A stretch of 64,000 nucleotides of DNA from Pontibacter mucosus (GTDB lineage Bacteria > Bacteroidota > Bacteroidia > Cytophagales > Hymenobacteraceae): positions 21,140 through 85,139 of the forward strand of contig NZ_QBKI01000016.1 in NCBI RefSeq assembly GCF_003054055.1, read 5' to 3'. The notes beneath the pieces were generated by a model, which was not told the DNA's origin, searched no databases, and saw only the letters and a list, made by a program, of their open reading frames with translations. The stretch's first letter is position 1; each line of letters begins with the position of its first letter. Of the stretch, positions 19,357-28,497 are shown one piece after another. The position numbers were made by a program, and so were the translations under genes.

Positions 19357-20802
19357 ATGAGACATAGCATTTTCATAAACAATTTTTACGTCCTGCTGAT
19401 GGCGGTGCTGCTGACAGGTGCTTTTTCGGCCTGTACGCCCGAGTCATCAGACAAGGAACTGGCTCCTGCCCCAACCGCCGAGATGGTGAAGTTCACGGCA
19501 ACGCCGACCGCAGACAACGCAAACATCATCAACTTCCGGAATGAGACACCCGGAGCTTTCAAGGCCATCTGGGACTTTGGCAACGGGGGCGCCGCGGAAG
19601 GCGACCAGGTGCAGGGCGCGTTCGCGGTGGAAGGTGATTATACTGTAACGCTGACAGTTTTCACCAGCGGCGGGTACGCCAAAAGCTCGCAGGTTATCCA
19701 TATCGCCGAAACGGACGTGTCGATGCTGGACCGGGAGGACTACAACTTCCTGACCGGTGGCGCGGAGGCTGCAAATGGCAAGACCTGGGTGATGGAGAAA
19801 GACTTCCGCGGCCACCTGGGTGTGGGTGAGAACGTGGCAACGAACCCATCCCCTAATTGGTGGGCTGCCGGTGCGAACGAAAAAGCCGGGGTTGGCATGT
19901 ATGATGACGAGATGACCTTTAAACTGGAAGGCTTCTCCTATACGTACAAGAACAACGGTGATACTTACGCCAACAAGGATTATGCAACTGAGATTGGGGG
20001 AGCCTCCGGAGCCTCTGAAGACGTGACCGTATCTTACACGCCACCGACCAACCTGAGTTGGAGCATCACCGAAGATAACGGTGTTAAGTACCTGACTATC
20101 TCAAACAGTGGCTTTTTATCCTACTATGTGGGCGTTTCCAAGTATAGAATCCTTGCCCTGTCGGAGAATGAGATGTACCTGATGAGCGGGCAGAAAGGGG
20201 TTCCGGGTAATGCGTGGTTCTACCGCTTCGTGCCGAAAGGCTACACCCGGCCGGTAGAGGAAAAGCCTTACAAAATCACCGACATCTACGACGACTTCGA
20301 CACGAACGGAAATGTGGTATGGAAAACCGAGAACCTGCTGCTCAACGAAAGCTATGACAACCCGGCTCCGTTCCCGATAAACAAGTCTGCGAAGGTAGCC
20401 ATGTATGTGAAGCAGGCAGGCCAGCAGTATGAGTTCGCTAACATGTTCACCGACTTTGAGCATAAGCTGGATTTGCGCGAGCGCCATGTGTTCAAGATAA
20501 AGGTGTTCATCCCGGGCTACAATGATTTTGAGACGGCCGAGGGAGAAACATGGGCTAACCCGCGCCTGCTCAAACAGGTTTCCATCAAGCTGCAGGATGG
20601 TACCTCCTCGCAACCCTGGGCAAACCAGGTGGAGGTAAAGCAGCAAGTGGACAAGCTGAACGAGTGGGTAGAGCTGACCTTTGACTTCGGAGCCGCCGAA
20701 ACCATCAACAGAAAAGACCTGGACAGAATCGTGATACAGGCAGGCGGCGAGGGCAACTTTATCCCCGGCATCTTCTTCCTGGACGATTTCAGACTGGAGT
20801 AA
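19357..20802 (+). CDS. PKD-domain surface lipoprotein, probable surface glycan-binding protein (PUL 1)
   Basis: A 481-residue lipoprotein (C26 in LLTGAFSACTPES). A PKD-like Ig fold at about 45-115 shows the FKAIWDFGNGG…GDYTVTLTVFTSGGYA pattern. The middle (about 120-300) is a beta-rich region with GKTWVMEKDFRGHLGVG and many aromatics. The C-terminal ~170 residues (from ITDIYDDFDTNGNVVW) look like a carbohydrate-binding jelly roll ending FIPGIFFLDDFRLE. Its place between SusD and GH16 is that of SusE/SGBP proteins, which capture glycan at the surface. No catalytic motif is visible. The function is inferred from position and domains. Confidence 0.8.
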   Translation: MRHSIFINNFYVLLMAVLLTGAFSACTPESSDKELAPAPTAEMVKFTATPTADNANIINFRNETPGAFKAIWDFGNGGAAEGDQVQGAFAVEGDYTVTLTVFTSGGYAKSSQVIHIAETDVSMLDREDYNFLTGGAEAANGKTWVMEKDFRGHLGVGENVATNPSPNWWAAGANEKAGVGMYDDEMTFKLEGFSYTYKNNGDTYANKDYATEIGGASGASEDVTVSYTPPTNLSWSITEDNGVKYLTISNSGFLSYYVGVSKYRILALSENEMYLMSGQKGVPGNAWFYRFVPKGYTRPVEEKPYKITDIYDDFDTNGNVVWKTENLLLNESYDNPAPFPINKSAKVAMYVKQAGQQYEFANMFTDFEHKLDLRERHVFKIKVFIPGYNDFETAEGETWANPRLLKQVSIKLQDGTSSQPWANQVEVKQQVDKLNEWVELTFDFGAAETINRKDLDRIVIQAGGEGNFIPGIFFLDDFRLE

Positions 20803-20813
20803 GCCTTTAAAAA

Positions 20814-20850
20814 AGTATGGCCCGGCCGACATTCGGGCCATACTTTCATC
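20814..20850 (+). terminator. Hairpin between the PKD lipoprotein and GH16 genes
   Basis: Stem agtatggcccg / cgggccatact with a gccgacatt loop and a short ttc tail. It could reduce read-through into the GH16 gene or stabilise the upstream message. Both arms carry the AAGTATG variant of the dispersed motif. Confidence 0.75.
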
Positions 20851-20917
20851 TCAAAGTATAAAGTTGAACTGCAGGGAGACAATCGCTTTGCCATGCCTGC
20901 TAAAAGCCACAAAGTAT

Positions 20918-21787
20918 ATGTTATTGCTAGGAATAAAACAGATGCTGCTGGCCCTGATTGCCTGCGGCACGGTGTTCTCTTATGCGGCCTGTAGCCAGAA
21001 AGACGAACCCAAACCCTATATAGCCACTCCTACGGCCCCGGTCGACAAAAACTGGAAATTCGAGGCCACACCAGTCTGGGCGGATGAGTTCGATTACACA
21101 GGCGCTCCAGACCCCAAGAAATGGGGCTACGATACAGGCGGCCATGGTTGGGGGAACAACGAGCTGCAGTATTACACTGATAAAGCCGCCAACGCCAGCG
21201 TGGCCAACGGTGTGCTTACCATCACTGCCCGCAAAGAGAACGAAGGCGGCATGGAGTATACTTCGGCCAGGCTTGTCACCAAAAACAAAGGCGACTTTTT
21301 GTATGGCAGAATAGAGGTGCGGGCAAAGCTGCCGACCGGAAAAGGCACCTGGCCGGCTATCTGGATGCTGCCAACCGACTGGGCCTACGGGGGCTGGCCA
21401 AAATCCGGTGAGATAGATATTATGGAGCACGTGGGCTATGACCAGAACAACGTGCACATCACAGTGCATACCGAGGACTATAACCACGGCAAAGGCACCC
21501 AGAAAGGCAAAAGCAAAATAGTGCCCACCGCCAGCACCGCTTTCCACAATTACCGCGTGGACTGGACTCCTTACTCCATCAAGGGCTTCATTGATGACGA
21601 AAAAGTATTTGAGTTTATCAACGAGGGCAAAGGCTTTGCCTCCTGGCCATTTGATAAGCGCTTTCACCTGCTGCTCAACATCGCGGTTGGTGGCAACTGG
21701 GGAGGCGCTCAGGGTGTGGACCCTACCGTTTACCCGCAAAGTATGGAAGTGGATTATGTGCGCGTCTACAAACTGATTGAAGGGTAA
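20918..21787 (+). CDS. GH16 family beta-glucanase (laminarinase-like) lipoprotein
   Basis: Secreted endo-beta-glucanase of glycoside hydrolase family 16, 289 residues from the ATG at 20918. An in-frame TTG at 20864 is possible but adds residues ahead of the signal peptide. The lipoprotein cysteine is C25 (VFSYAACSQKDEP). The catalytic motif is GEIDIMEHVG, with nucleophile E165, D167 and acid/base E170. The extra residue (ExDxxE) is the laminarinase/agarase-type beta-bulge form, so beta-1,3- or beta-1,3-1,4-glucan is the likely substrate. WADEFDYTG…GWGNNELQYYT and TWPAIWMLP are further family landmarks. It is the only enzyme in this PUL. Confidence 0.92.
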   Translation: MLLLGIKQMLLALIACGTVFSYAACSQKDEPKPYIATPTAPVDKNWKFEATPVWADEFDYTGAPDPKKWGYDTGGHGWGNNELQYYTDKAANASVANGVLTITARKENEGGMEYTSARLVTKNKGDFLYGRIEVRAKLPTGKGTWPAIWMLPTDWAYGGWPKSGEIDIMEHVGYDQNNVHITVHTEDYNHGKGTQKGKSKIVPTASTAFHNYRVDWTPYSIKGFIDDEKVFEFINEGKGFASWPFDKRFHLLLNIAVGGNWGGAQGVDPTVYPQSMEVDYVRVYKLIEG

Positions 21788-21885
21788 GGCACAGCGCTTG
21801 CTATACTTTAGGAGAATATCTTTTACTCCTCCGCCTGCTTATACTTTGCTTCTGCAGCTTACAAGGTAAATTTTAGACAAAGCGA

Positions 21886-21917
21886 AAGGCCCGGTAACTT
21901 AGCCGGGCCTTTTTTAT
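21886..21917 (+). terminator. Terminator of PUL 1
   Basis: Stem aaggcccggt / gccgggcctt followed by tttttat; it sits between convergent GH16 and regulator genes and may serve both. Confidence 0.88.
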
Positions 21918-21920
21918 AGG

Positions 21921-24854
21921 TTAATATTTGAGTATAAACTCCGTCAGGTTTACCTCCTGCTCCAGGTTCAGCTTCTTCCGCAGCCTATAGCGGCTGGTTT
22001 CCACGCCCCGTAGCGACAGGTTCAGCAGCGAGGCGATTTCCTTGCTTGTCAGGTTCATGCGCAGGTAGGCACAGAGCTTAATGTCCCGGTGGGTGAGGTC
22101 GGGGAAGTCGTGGCGCAGCCGCTTGAGGAAACCCTGGTGCAGCTGGTTGAAATGCAGCTCAAACTGATCCCAGTTGTTCTCAACTTTGATGTCTTCTTCC
22201 ACGGAGCGAAGTACCTTGCGTAGCTGGTGCAGCGCCTGCCTGTCCTCTACCTGCTCCATCACCGTCTGCAGCTGCCCCCGCACCTTGTCTATCGTCTCCA
22301 GGCTTTGCATCACGTGCATGGCCGAAGAAGCCAATTCCTTGCTCTTGTGCTCCAGCTCGCTCTCCAGCTTTTCGTTATTCAGCCGGATAACCTCTTTCTC
22401 GGCCTTCAGCACCTCTTCTATGTAGGCGGCCTCTTTCAGGCGAAGGGCTTTTTCCTGCTCCTCCCGCAACTGTCCCTGCTGCAGGCGCACCCGGCGGTCT
22501 ATCAACCGCTTTAGCAACCAGATGGCCAGCAGGCCTAGCAGAAGGTACACGGCTTTGGCCCAATAGGTGCTGTACCAGGCCGGCAGAATGGTAAAAGTAT
22601 AGGCGGTTTCCCCGCTCTCATGGCCATACACATCGCGGGCTTTTACTTTAAAAGTATAGGTCCCCTCCGGCAGGTTGGTATACTCTTTTTGCTTGGATGT
22701 CCCCCACCCGGACCAGTTTCGGTCGAAGCCCTCCAGCATGAACTGATACTGCACGTGGTCATTGTCCAGGAAGGTGACACCGCTGTAGGTAAACTTCACC
22801 GAATTGAAAGTATAGGGGAGCTCCGGCCTTAGCCCGGCTGGCTGGCTGATGGACAACTGCCCCTGGTGCAGGAAATCCCCGCCCGAGATGAGCGAATCTG
22901 TGGCCCCGTCCGTGGCGCTAACCTGCCTGATCAAGGTATGGAAAGTATGGTCTGTACTTTCAGTTTGCCGGAAAGTGGGATGGTAGTGCACAAAGCCTTC
23001 GTCGGTACCGATTAACATATTGGCCCGGTCGTAGTGCGCGATATGCTCAAAGCCTCCTACCAGCTTGTCGTATAGCTTGTTAAATATGTTTTTCTCTACC
23101 TCAAAGCTGCCGTTAGCCTTTTTCTTCAACACCCCTACCTCTTTTCCGGCTGAGAACCATATATGCCCGTCCGCGTCCTCCACCAGTTTCCGGATATGCA
23201 CATCGGGCGCAAACAGCTTGCTGAACACCGGGTGCACCTCAAACTTGTCTGTGCGCTTGTTATAGGTAAAGACGCCCCGTTCTCCGGTAAACACCAACTC
23301 ACCGTTTATCTTAAATACGTTGATGAAGATGTTGGAAGGAAAACCGCTTGCCTGTCCGTAAAAATCCACCCTGGCCGCCCTGCTCAGGTCGTCAGAGAGC
23401 TTTAACTTGTAAATCCCCTTGTAGCCGTGGGCAATCCAGATATTTCCGGCTTCATCCTCCTCCATCACCCGGGAGGACTCGCTGAACCCCTCAATGGTGC
23501 GCACGAATTTCAGGTTATCCCCCTCAAATTTATAGAGCAGCAGCCCATTGTAGGTACCGCACAGCAGGTAATCGGGGTGGGATTTTAAGGGCAGGAACAG
23601 CCAGGCGCCCCGGTGATCGGACAACCGTTCGGCAACACCGTTTTTTACCTGGTAAGGCCCTTCGTGGTGAGCGAGCAGCAGCCGGTCGCGTATTTTCTGG
23701 AGGTTGTATACTTGCCCCTGTGTATGCTCTACCAGCCGGAAAGGAGCCGGCTGAATAGGATTTTCGCCTTTAGACCACTGCTTAAAGTATAGCCCGTCGC
23801 TGGTGCCCAGGTATACTTTGCCGCTGTCGAGCATCGAGGTATAGGCTGTGCCCGGCAGCCCGCTATAGGCGTTGAAATGGGTAAAGGCAGAGTTCGTCTC
23901 CACATAGCTGATGCCGTTGTTGAGCCCCAGCCAGAGGTTTCCCGCGTCGTCCTCGTAAATGCTGCGGACAGTGTTGTTCTGCAGCCCCTTCTCGATGTTG
24001 AGGTGCTGCCGCGGCGTGCCATCCTTATCGGTGAGCAGCAGGCCGTTGTGCGCCGTGCCAAACGCCAGCCCGTTGGAGAAGGACATGACAGTGTTTATCC
24101 GGGCCTCCTCCAGAAAAGGGCTCACGGGTAATTTCCATGCCGTAAAGTGGTTATAGCCATCGTAGGCGAAGAGCTTGCCCTGGTTGGTTACCAGCAGCAT
24201 GCCAGCCTTGTGGTGCGGCAGAATGCCCGTGATGGTGTAGCCCTTGAGCACATCGCTGTTGGGGATGAGGGTCATTTTGCCGGCGCTTATCTCATAGAGC
24301 CCTTTCTCCGGCACCGGCACATACAGCGTGTTGCGGACATAAAACGGAAAACCCCAGGGCAACTCCGGCAGCCGGTATACCTGAAACTTGTCGTTTCGGA
24401 GGTGATAGATGGCCTGCACGGTGCAAAAGTACACGCCGTCGCTCGTGACATAGGTTTTCCAGACATCATCAAATGAGCGGTCTGCTTCCGGAATCTGGTC
24501 CTTTAACGACACAAACTCCATAAGCCCCTGGCGGTTGGGGCTCAGGTAGCCGAAGTCGTTCTGTCCGCCCACGTAAATAGTGCCGTCCTTGCCAATAGCC
24601 AGGGAGCGGGCAATGGTGCGGTTGGGAAGTATAATGACGCGCCAGTTGTTGCCGTCATACTCCAGCACCCCGTAGTTGTTGCCGAAATACATCACCCCGC
24701 GGTGGTCCTGCACCGCTGCCCAGTTCTGGGCCGAGGCATTATACTCTTTCTGCCCATAATTCCGGATAAAAGGAATCCCCTCGTCCTTTACCTGGGCCAG
24801 TACAGGATAACACACCAGTAGCACGTACACCACCACTGCAATATACTTTCTCAT
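21921..24854 (-). CDS. Membrane sensor with Reg_prop/Y_Y_Y ligand domain and C-terminal HTH (SusR-type PUL regulator)
   Basis: A 977-residue one-piece transmembrane regulator. Signal peptide about 1-20; then two seven-bladed propellers of Reg_prop repeats (e.g. GNLWLGLNNGISYVETN, GHIWFSAGKEVG), a Y_Y_Y domain (about 698-755), one membrane helix (about 766-785; YLLLGLLAIWLL), a coiled coil (about 795-860), and a LuxR/SusR-like HTH at the C-terminus (about 918-974; LTSKEIASLLNLSLRGVETSRYRLRKKL). No histidine kinase or receiver is present, so it is not a hybrid two-component protein. It binds ligand in the periplasm and DNA in the cytoplasm. It faces PUL 1 tail-to-tail and is divergent from the second SusC, so either locus could be its target. 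Confidence 0.88.
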   Translation of the reverse strand: MRKYIAVVVYVLLVCYPVLAQVKDEGIPFIRNYGQKEYNASAQNWAAVQDHRGVMYFGNNYGVLEYDGNNWRVIILPNRTIARSLAIGKDGTIYVGGQNDFGYLSPNRQGLMEFVSLKDQIPEADRSFDDVWKTYVTSDGVYFCTVQAIYHLRNDKFQVYRLPELPWGFPFYVRNTLYVPVPEKGLYEISAGKMTLIPNSDVLKGYTITGILPHHKAGMLLVTNQGKLFAYDGYNHFTAWKLPVSPFLEEARINTVMSFSNGLAFGTAHNGLLLTDKDGTPRQHLNIEKGLQNNTVRSIYEDDAGNLWLGLNNGISYVETNSAFTHFNAYSGLPGTAYTSMLDSGKVYLGTSDGLYFKQWSKGENPIQPAPFRLVEHTQGQVYNLQKIRDRLLLAHHEGPYQVKNGVAERLSDHRGAWLFLPLKSHPDYLLCGTYNGLLLYKFEGDNLKFVRTIEGFSESSRVMEEDEAGNIWIAHGYKGIYKLKLSDDLSRAARVDFYGQASGFPSNIFINVFKINGELVFTGERGVFTYNKRTDKFEVHPVFSKLFAPDVHIRKLVEDADGHIWFSAGKEVGVLKKKANGSFEVEKNIFNKLYDKLVGGFEHIAHYDRANMLIGTDEGFVHYHPTFRQTESTDHTFHTLIRQVSATDGATDSLISGGDFLHQGQLSISQPAGLRPELPYTFNSVKFTYSGVTFLDNDHVQYQFMLEGFDRNWSGWGTSKQKEYTNLPEGTYTFKVKARDVYGHESGETAYTFTILPAWYSTYWAKAVYLLLGLLAIWLLKRLIDRRVRLQQGQLREEQEKALRLKEAAYIEEVLKAEKEVIRLNNEKLESELEHKSKELASSAMHVMQSLETIDKVRGQLQTVMEQVEDRQALHQLRKVLRSVEEDIKVENNWDQFELHFNQLHQGFLKRLRHDFPDLTHRDIKLCAYLRMNLTSKEIASLLNLSLRGVETSRYRLRKKLNLEQEVNLTEFILKY

Positions 24855-25345
24855 TTAACCCCTCCTGTGTTTACCTTACCTGTAAGCATGCGTCCTTCTA
24901 ATTTAGGAGTTGCTAGCCTCGCTGAACCCAAAAGTTAAAAATAAATAAAAATATATTTCTATAGGATATCTTAAAAATACATCACGTCAGATTATTCTAC
25001 TTTGAGCCTGCATCCGGGCTTATAATTATCCAAGTATATTGTAATCCTTTACAAAAGTCAATCGTAAAACTATAGGACTAAAAATTGGTACATGCCCAAG
25101 TTCAAAGCTATTAAAAGAGGCATGCCAAACCGTCCCTGACCTTAGCCTGTACCCTGCTTTCTGACGCGCACAAAGCCCTGTGCTTGTGCCTGCTTCCAGC
25201 GTTTTTATGGCAAGAAAGGATATCAGGCCCGCCTGTCAGGACCCGGTCGCCGGCTCACCCATGAAGCCGGCCAAGTACTAAGGATGTGTTGTTGTAGAAC
25301 TGCGGGGAAGACCTTATTAAAGTATCACCATTTTAAATCCTATCT
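24855..25345. other. Divergent regulatory region regulator / SusC 2
   Basis: A 491-bp divergent spacer, AT-rich between about 24935 and 25100, which should hold both promoters and probably the operator of the regulator. I found no clear repeat that I would call an operator. One AAGTATA copy lies at about 25031. Confidence 0.5.
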
Positions 25346-28300
25346 ATGAAGACAAAATTCTATTCAGCAATCGGCTGCATAACAATGGCTGTCTGTGTAA
25401 GTGCCGCTACTTACACAGAAGCCTGGTCTATGCCTGCGCCACTGATTCAGCAAACGGCTGATGTGACTGTCACCGGGCGTGTGACAGATGAAAAAGGGAG
25501 CGGTTTGCCAGGTGTGACAGTCATGCTGCAGGGCACCTCGCGGGGCACTTCTTCGGATGCCGACGGCAATTATACCTTGGCTGTACCTGGCGGAGAAGGC
25601 ACGCTCGTTTTCTCTTTCATCGGCTACCAGACGCAGCAGATTCCGGTAGGCAACAGGTCAACCATAAACGTTTCGCTCGTCCCTGATGCTGAGGCACTCG
25701 AAGAGGTAGTGGTAGTAGGCTATGGAACGCAGCAGAAAAGTTTGGTTACCGGCGCCATCTCTTCGGTACGGCAGGAGGAAATAGCCACCGTCTCCTCCAC
25801 CAGGGTAGAGCAGGCCTTGCAGGGAAGAACTGCCGGAGTTACTGTGCTGCCTGCCTCCGGCTCCCCGGGCAGCGGCATGCGGGTGAGAGTGCGCGGCACT
25901 GGCTCTAACGGCAATGCGGAGCCACTCTACATTGTGGATGGCATGCGGACGGGAGGAATTGAATACCTGGACCCCAACGAGATAGCCTCTATAGAGGTAC
26001 TCAAGGATGCTGCCTCTGCCGCCATCTATGGCGCCGAGGGTGCTAACGGGGTCGTGATTATCAGAACCATAACAGGGAATAAAGGAGCCCCCTCCACCAT
26101 ATCCTACAGCGGCCAGTATGGGGTGCAGTCGGTAAGGGACAGGATGGATTTGATGAACGCCCAGCAGTATGCTGCATACCTGAACGAATCGAGCACGGCA
26201 GGCACGATACCGGACCCAGCTGAGGTAGCGGGTGTGCAGGGCACCGACTGGCTTGATGAGCTTTTTGAGACAGCCCCTATGCAACGGCACTCGGTCAGCT
26301 TCAATGGGGGTAGCGAGAAATCATCTTTCCTGGTAAGCGGCACCATGTTCCGACAGGACGGCATCGTGGGAGGCGACAGGTCCCGCTTCGACCGCTTCAC
26401 TGTCCGTCTCAACTCCGACCATGAGATCAAATCCTGGCTAAACATTGGCAACAGGCTTTCCTACTCCCATTTCGAGCGAACCGGCATACAGGAGGATGAT
26501 GAGTTCGGCGGGGTGATCAGCAATGCCATCCTGATCGATCCACTTACCCCTACCTTGTATACCGGTGCTCTGCCCGCATTTGTACAGGATGCCATTGATG
26601 CGGGGCATCCACTGGTGCGGGACGCAGCCGGGAATTACTACGGGCTTTCGCAATACATCCGGGGTGAGGTGGGCAACCCCCTGGCGCAGCTGGCTATTAC
26701 CAAAGGCGAAACGGTGCAGAATAAAGTGGTAGGCAGCCTTTTTGCCGACATCACCCCCTTCGAGGGCTTCACCTTCACTTCCCGCTTCGGCATTGATGCC
26801 GCCTTCCAGCGCAACCATGGCTGGAGCCCGAGCTTCTGGTTCTCTTCCGAAAGGCTTAACACCGCCGCCAGCACCTTCGATACAAACGAGAACTGGTTTA
26901 CCTGGCAGTGGGAGAACTATGCCACCTACGACCGCACGATCGGCTCCCACCACTTTACCCTGCTTGCCGGTATATCAGCCTTGGAGCGGAAGTATAACCG
27001 GCTGAATGGCACTTCCTCGGGCCTGTTTGCAGAGAAGGACATTTTTGCCTTCCCGGATTTCACCCCTGATGACAACGACCGGATTGCCGGAACGGAGACC
27101 TCGAACACGCTGGAGTCCTTTTATGGAAGGCTTTCCTACGACTATATGGATAAGTACCTTTTGAACCTGACGATCCGGCGCGACGGTTCCTCGCTGCTGC
27201 CCCCCGGTAATGAGTGGGGCACCTTCCCTTCCGTTTCCGTTGGCTGGGTGCTGAGCAATGAGGATTTCTTTCCTGCCACCGACGTGATGAATTACCTGAA
27301 GCTGCGCGGCAGCTGGGGCCGGAACGGCAGCTTGTCGAACCTGACGTTGGGGCAGTGGGCTGCGGTGATCACCTCCCAGGGTATCCGCTACCCCGATGGC
27401 AACGGCGGCTACATCACGGTGGCAGAGCCGGCCCAGCTGGCTAACCCGGACCTGACCTGGGAGACAAGCGAGCAGTTTGACGTTGGCCTCGACCTGGGCT
27501 TCTTTCAGAACAAGCTCACCCTCACCACCGATTACTTCGTCAAGACCACCAAAGACCTGATCACCCCCGGTACGCCCCCAAGGTTTATTGGAAACGTTTT
27601 GCCCTTCGTGAACGGCGGCGATGTACGAAACCGGGGCTGGGAGTTTGAATTGGGCTTCAACAACGACGAGCATGCCTTCAAATACGGGGCCTTCGTGAAC
27701 CTGACCACGCTGGACAACGAGGTGACGTTCCTCAACCCGAATGTTAGCCGCATCGCGGGTACAGGTGTTGGCACGGGCTGGACGGCTACTTATTTTGAGG
27801 AGGGCTTCCCTATTTGGTACTTCCGCGGCTATAAGACAGCGGGCATCTTCCAGACAGAGGATGAAATAGAACAGTACCTGAGCGAAAACAACATCACCGG
27901 CTACGCCCCCGCGCCCGGCGACCCCATCGTGGTGGATGTAAATGGCGATGGTCAGATCTCGCCCGATGACCAGACCTTTATCGGCAGCCCGCACCCCGAC
28001 CTGGTGTACGGGGGCCGCATTACGCTAAGCTACAAGGGCTTTGACTTTCTGGCGTTTATCCAGGGCCAGTCCGGTAACGACGTGCTGCTGGCCTTTAACC
28101 GCGTGGACCGCCCGACGGCCAACAGGCCTGCCTTCTTCTACGAAGACCGCTGGACCGGCCCGGGAAGCACCAACAGCTGGTTTGCCCCCAACACCACCAG
28201 TACCTTCGTGTATAACAGTGACCTGATGCTCTTTGATGGATCCTATGCCCGTATCCGGCAGCTGCAACTGGGCTACACGCTGCCCAACACACTCACCGAA

Positions 28301-28477
28301 CGCATCAGCGTGAGCAACGCCAGGTTCTATGTATCGCTCGATGACTTCTTCACCTTCACCGACTACCCCGGCCTGGACCCAGAGGCAGGCAGTAACGACG
28401 TGAACAGCCTGGGCATTGACAGAGGTGTGTATCCTGTGCCCAGAAAAGCATTGGTGGGCCTTACTTTCAGCTTCTAA
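25346..28477 (+). CDS. SusC/RagA-family TonB-linked outer membrane protein (PUL 2)
   Basis: A 1043-residue importer with signal peptide, carboxypeptidase-regulatory-like domain (GRVTDEKGSGLPGVTVMLQG), the DAEALEEVVVVGYGTQQKSLVTG segment, plug (RVRGTGSNGNAEPLYIVDGM, ASIEVLKDAASAAIYGAEGANGVVII) and barrel ending GLTFSF. The N-terminal 130 residues resemble the PUL 1 SusC closely, while the plug and barrel diverge (GTGSNGNAE against GITTLNSND), suggesting an old duplication followed by change of ligand. It is paired with the SusD gene 20 bp downstream. Confidence 0.94.
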   Translation: MKTKFYSAIGCITMAVCVSAATYTEAWSMPAPLIQQTADVTVTGRVTDEKGSGLPGVTVMLQGTSRGTSSDADGNYTLAVPGGEGTLVFSFIGYQTQQIPVGNRSTINVSLVPDAEALEEVVVVGYGTQQKSLVTGAISSVRQEEIATVSSTRVEQALQGRTAGVTVLPASGSPGSGMRVRVRGTGSNGNAEPLYIVDGMRTGGIEYLDPNEIASIEVLKDAASAAIYGAEGANGVVIIRTITGNKGAPSTISYSGQYGVQSVRDRMDLMNAQQYAAYLNESSTAGTIPDPAEVAGVQGTDWLDELFETAPMQRHSVSFNGGSEKSSFLVSGTMFRQDGIVGGDRSRFDRFTVRLNSDHEIKSWLNIGNRLSYSHFERTGIQEDDEFGGVISNAILIDPLTPTLYTGALPAFVQDAIDAGHPLVRDAAGNYYGLSQYIRGEVGNPLAQLAITKGETVQNKVVGSLFADITPFEGFTFTSRFGIDAAFQRNHGWSPSFWFSSERLNTAASTFDTNENWFTWQWENYATYDRTIGSHHFTLLAGISALERKYNRLNGTSSGLFAEKDIFAFPDFTPDDNDRIAGTETSNTLESFYGRLSYDYMDKYLLNLTIRRDGSSLLPPGNEWGTFPSVSVGWVLSNEDFFPATDVMNYLKLRGSWGRNGSLSNLTLGQWAAVITSQGIRYPDGNGGYITVAEPAQLANPDLTWETSEQFDVGLDLGFFQNKLTLTTDYFVKTTKDLITPGTPPRFIGNVLPFVNGGDVRNRGWEFELGFNNDEHAFKYGAFVNLTTLDNEVTFLNPNVSRIAGTGVGTGWTATYFEEGFPIWYFRGYKTAGIFQTEDEIEQYLSENNITGYAPAPGDPIVVDVNGDGQISPDDQTFIGSPHPDLVYGGRITLSYKGFDFLAFIQGQSGNDVLLAFNRVDRPTANRPAFFYEDRWTGPGSTNSWFAPNTTSTFVYNSDLMLFDGSYARIRQLQLGYTLPNTLTERISVSNARFYVSLDDFFTFTDYPGLDPEAGSNDVNSLGIDRGVYPVPRKALVGLTFSF

Positions 28478-28497
28478 CCTTTTAAATAAGAAAGACC

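Noticed and set aside
24855..25345. A defined operator for the PUL regulator
   Set aside because: No convincing direct or inverted repeat stands out in this AT-rich spacer, so I list only the region.
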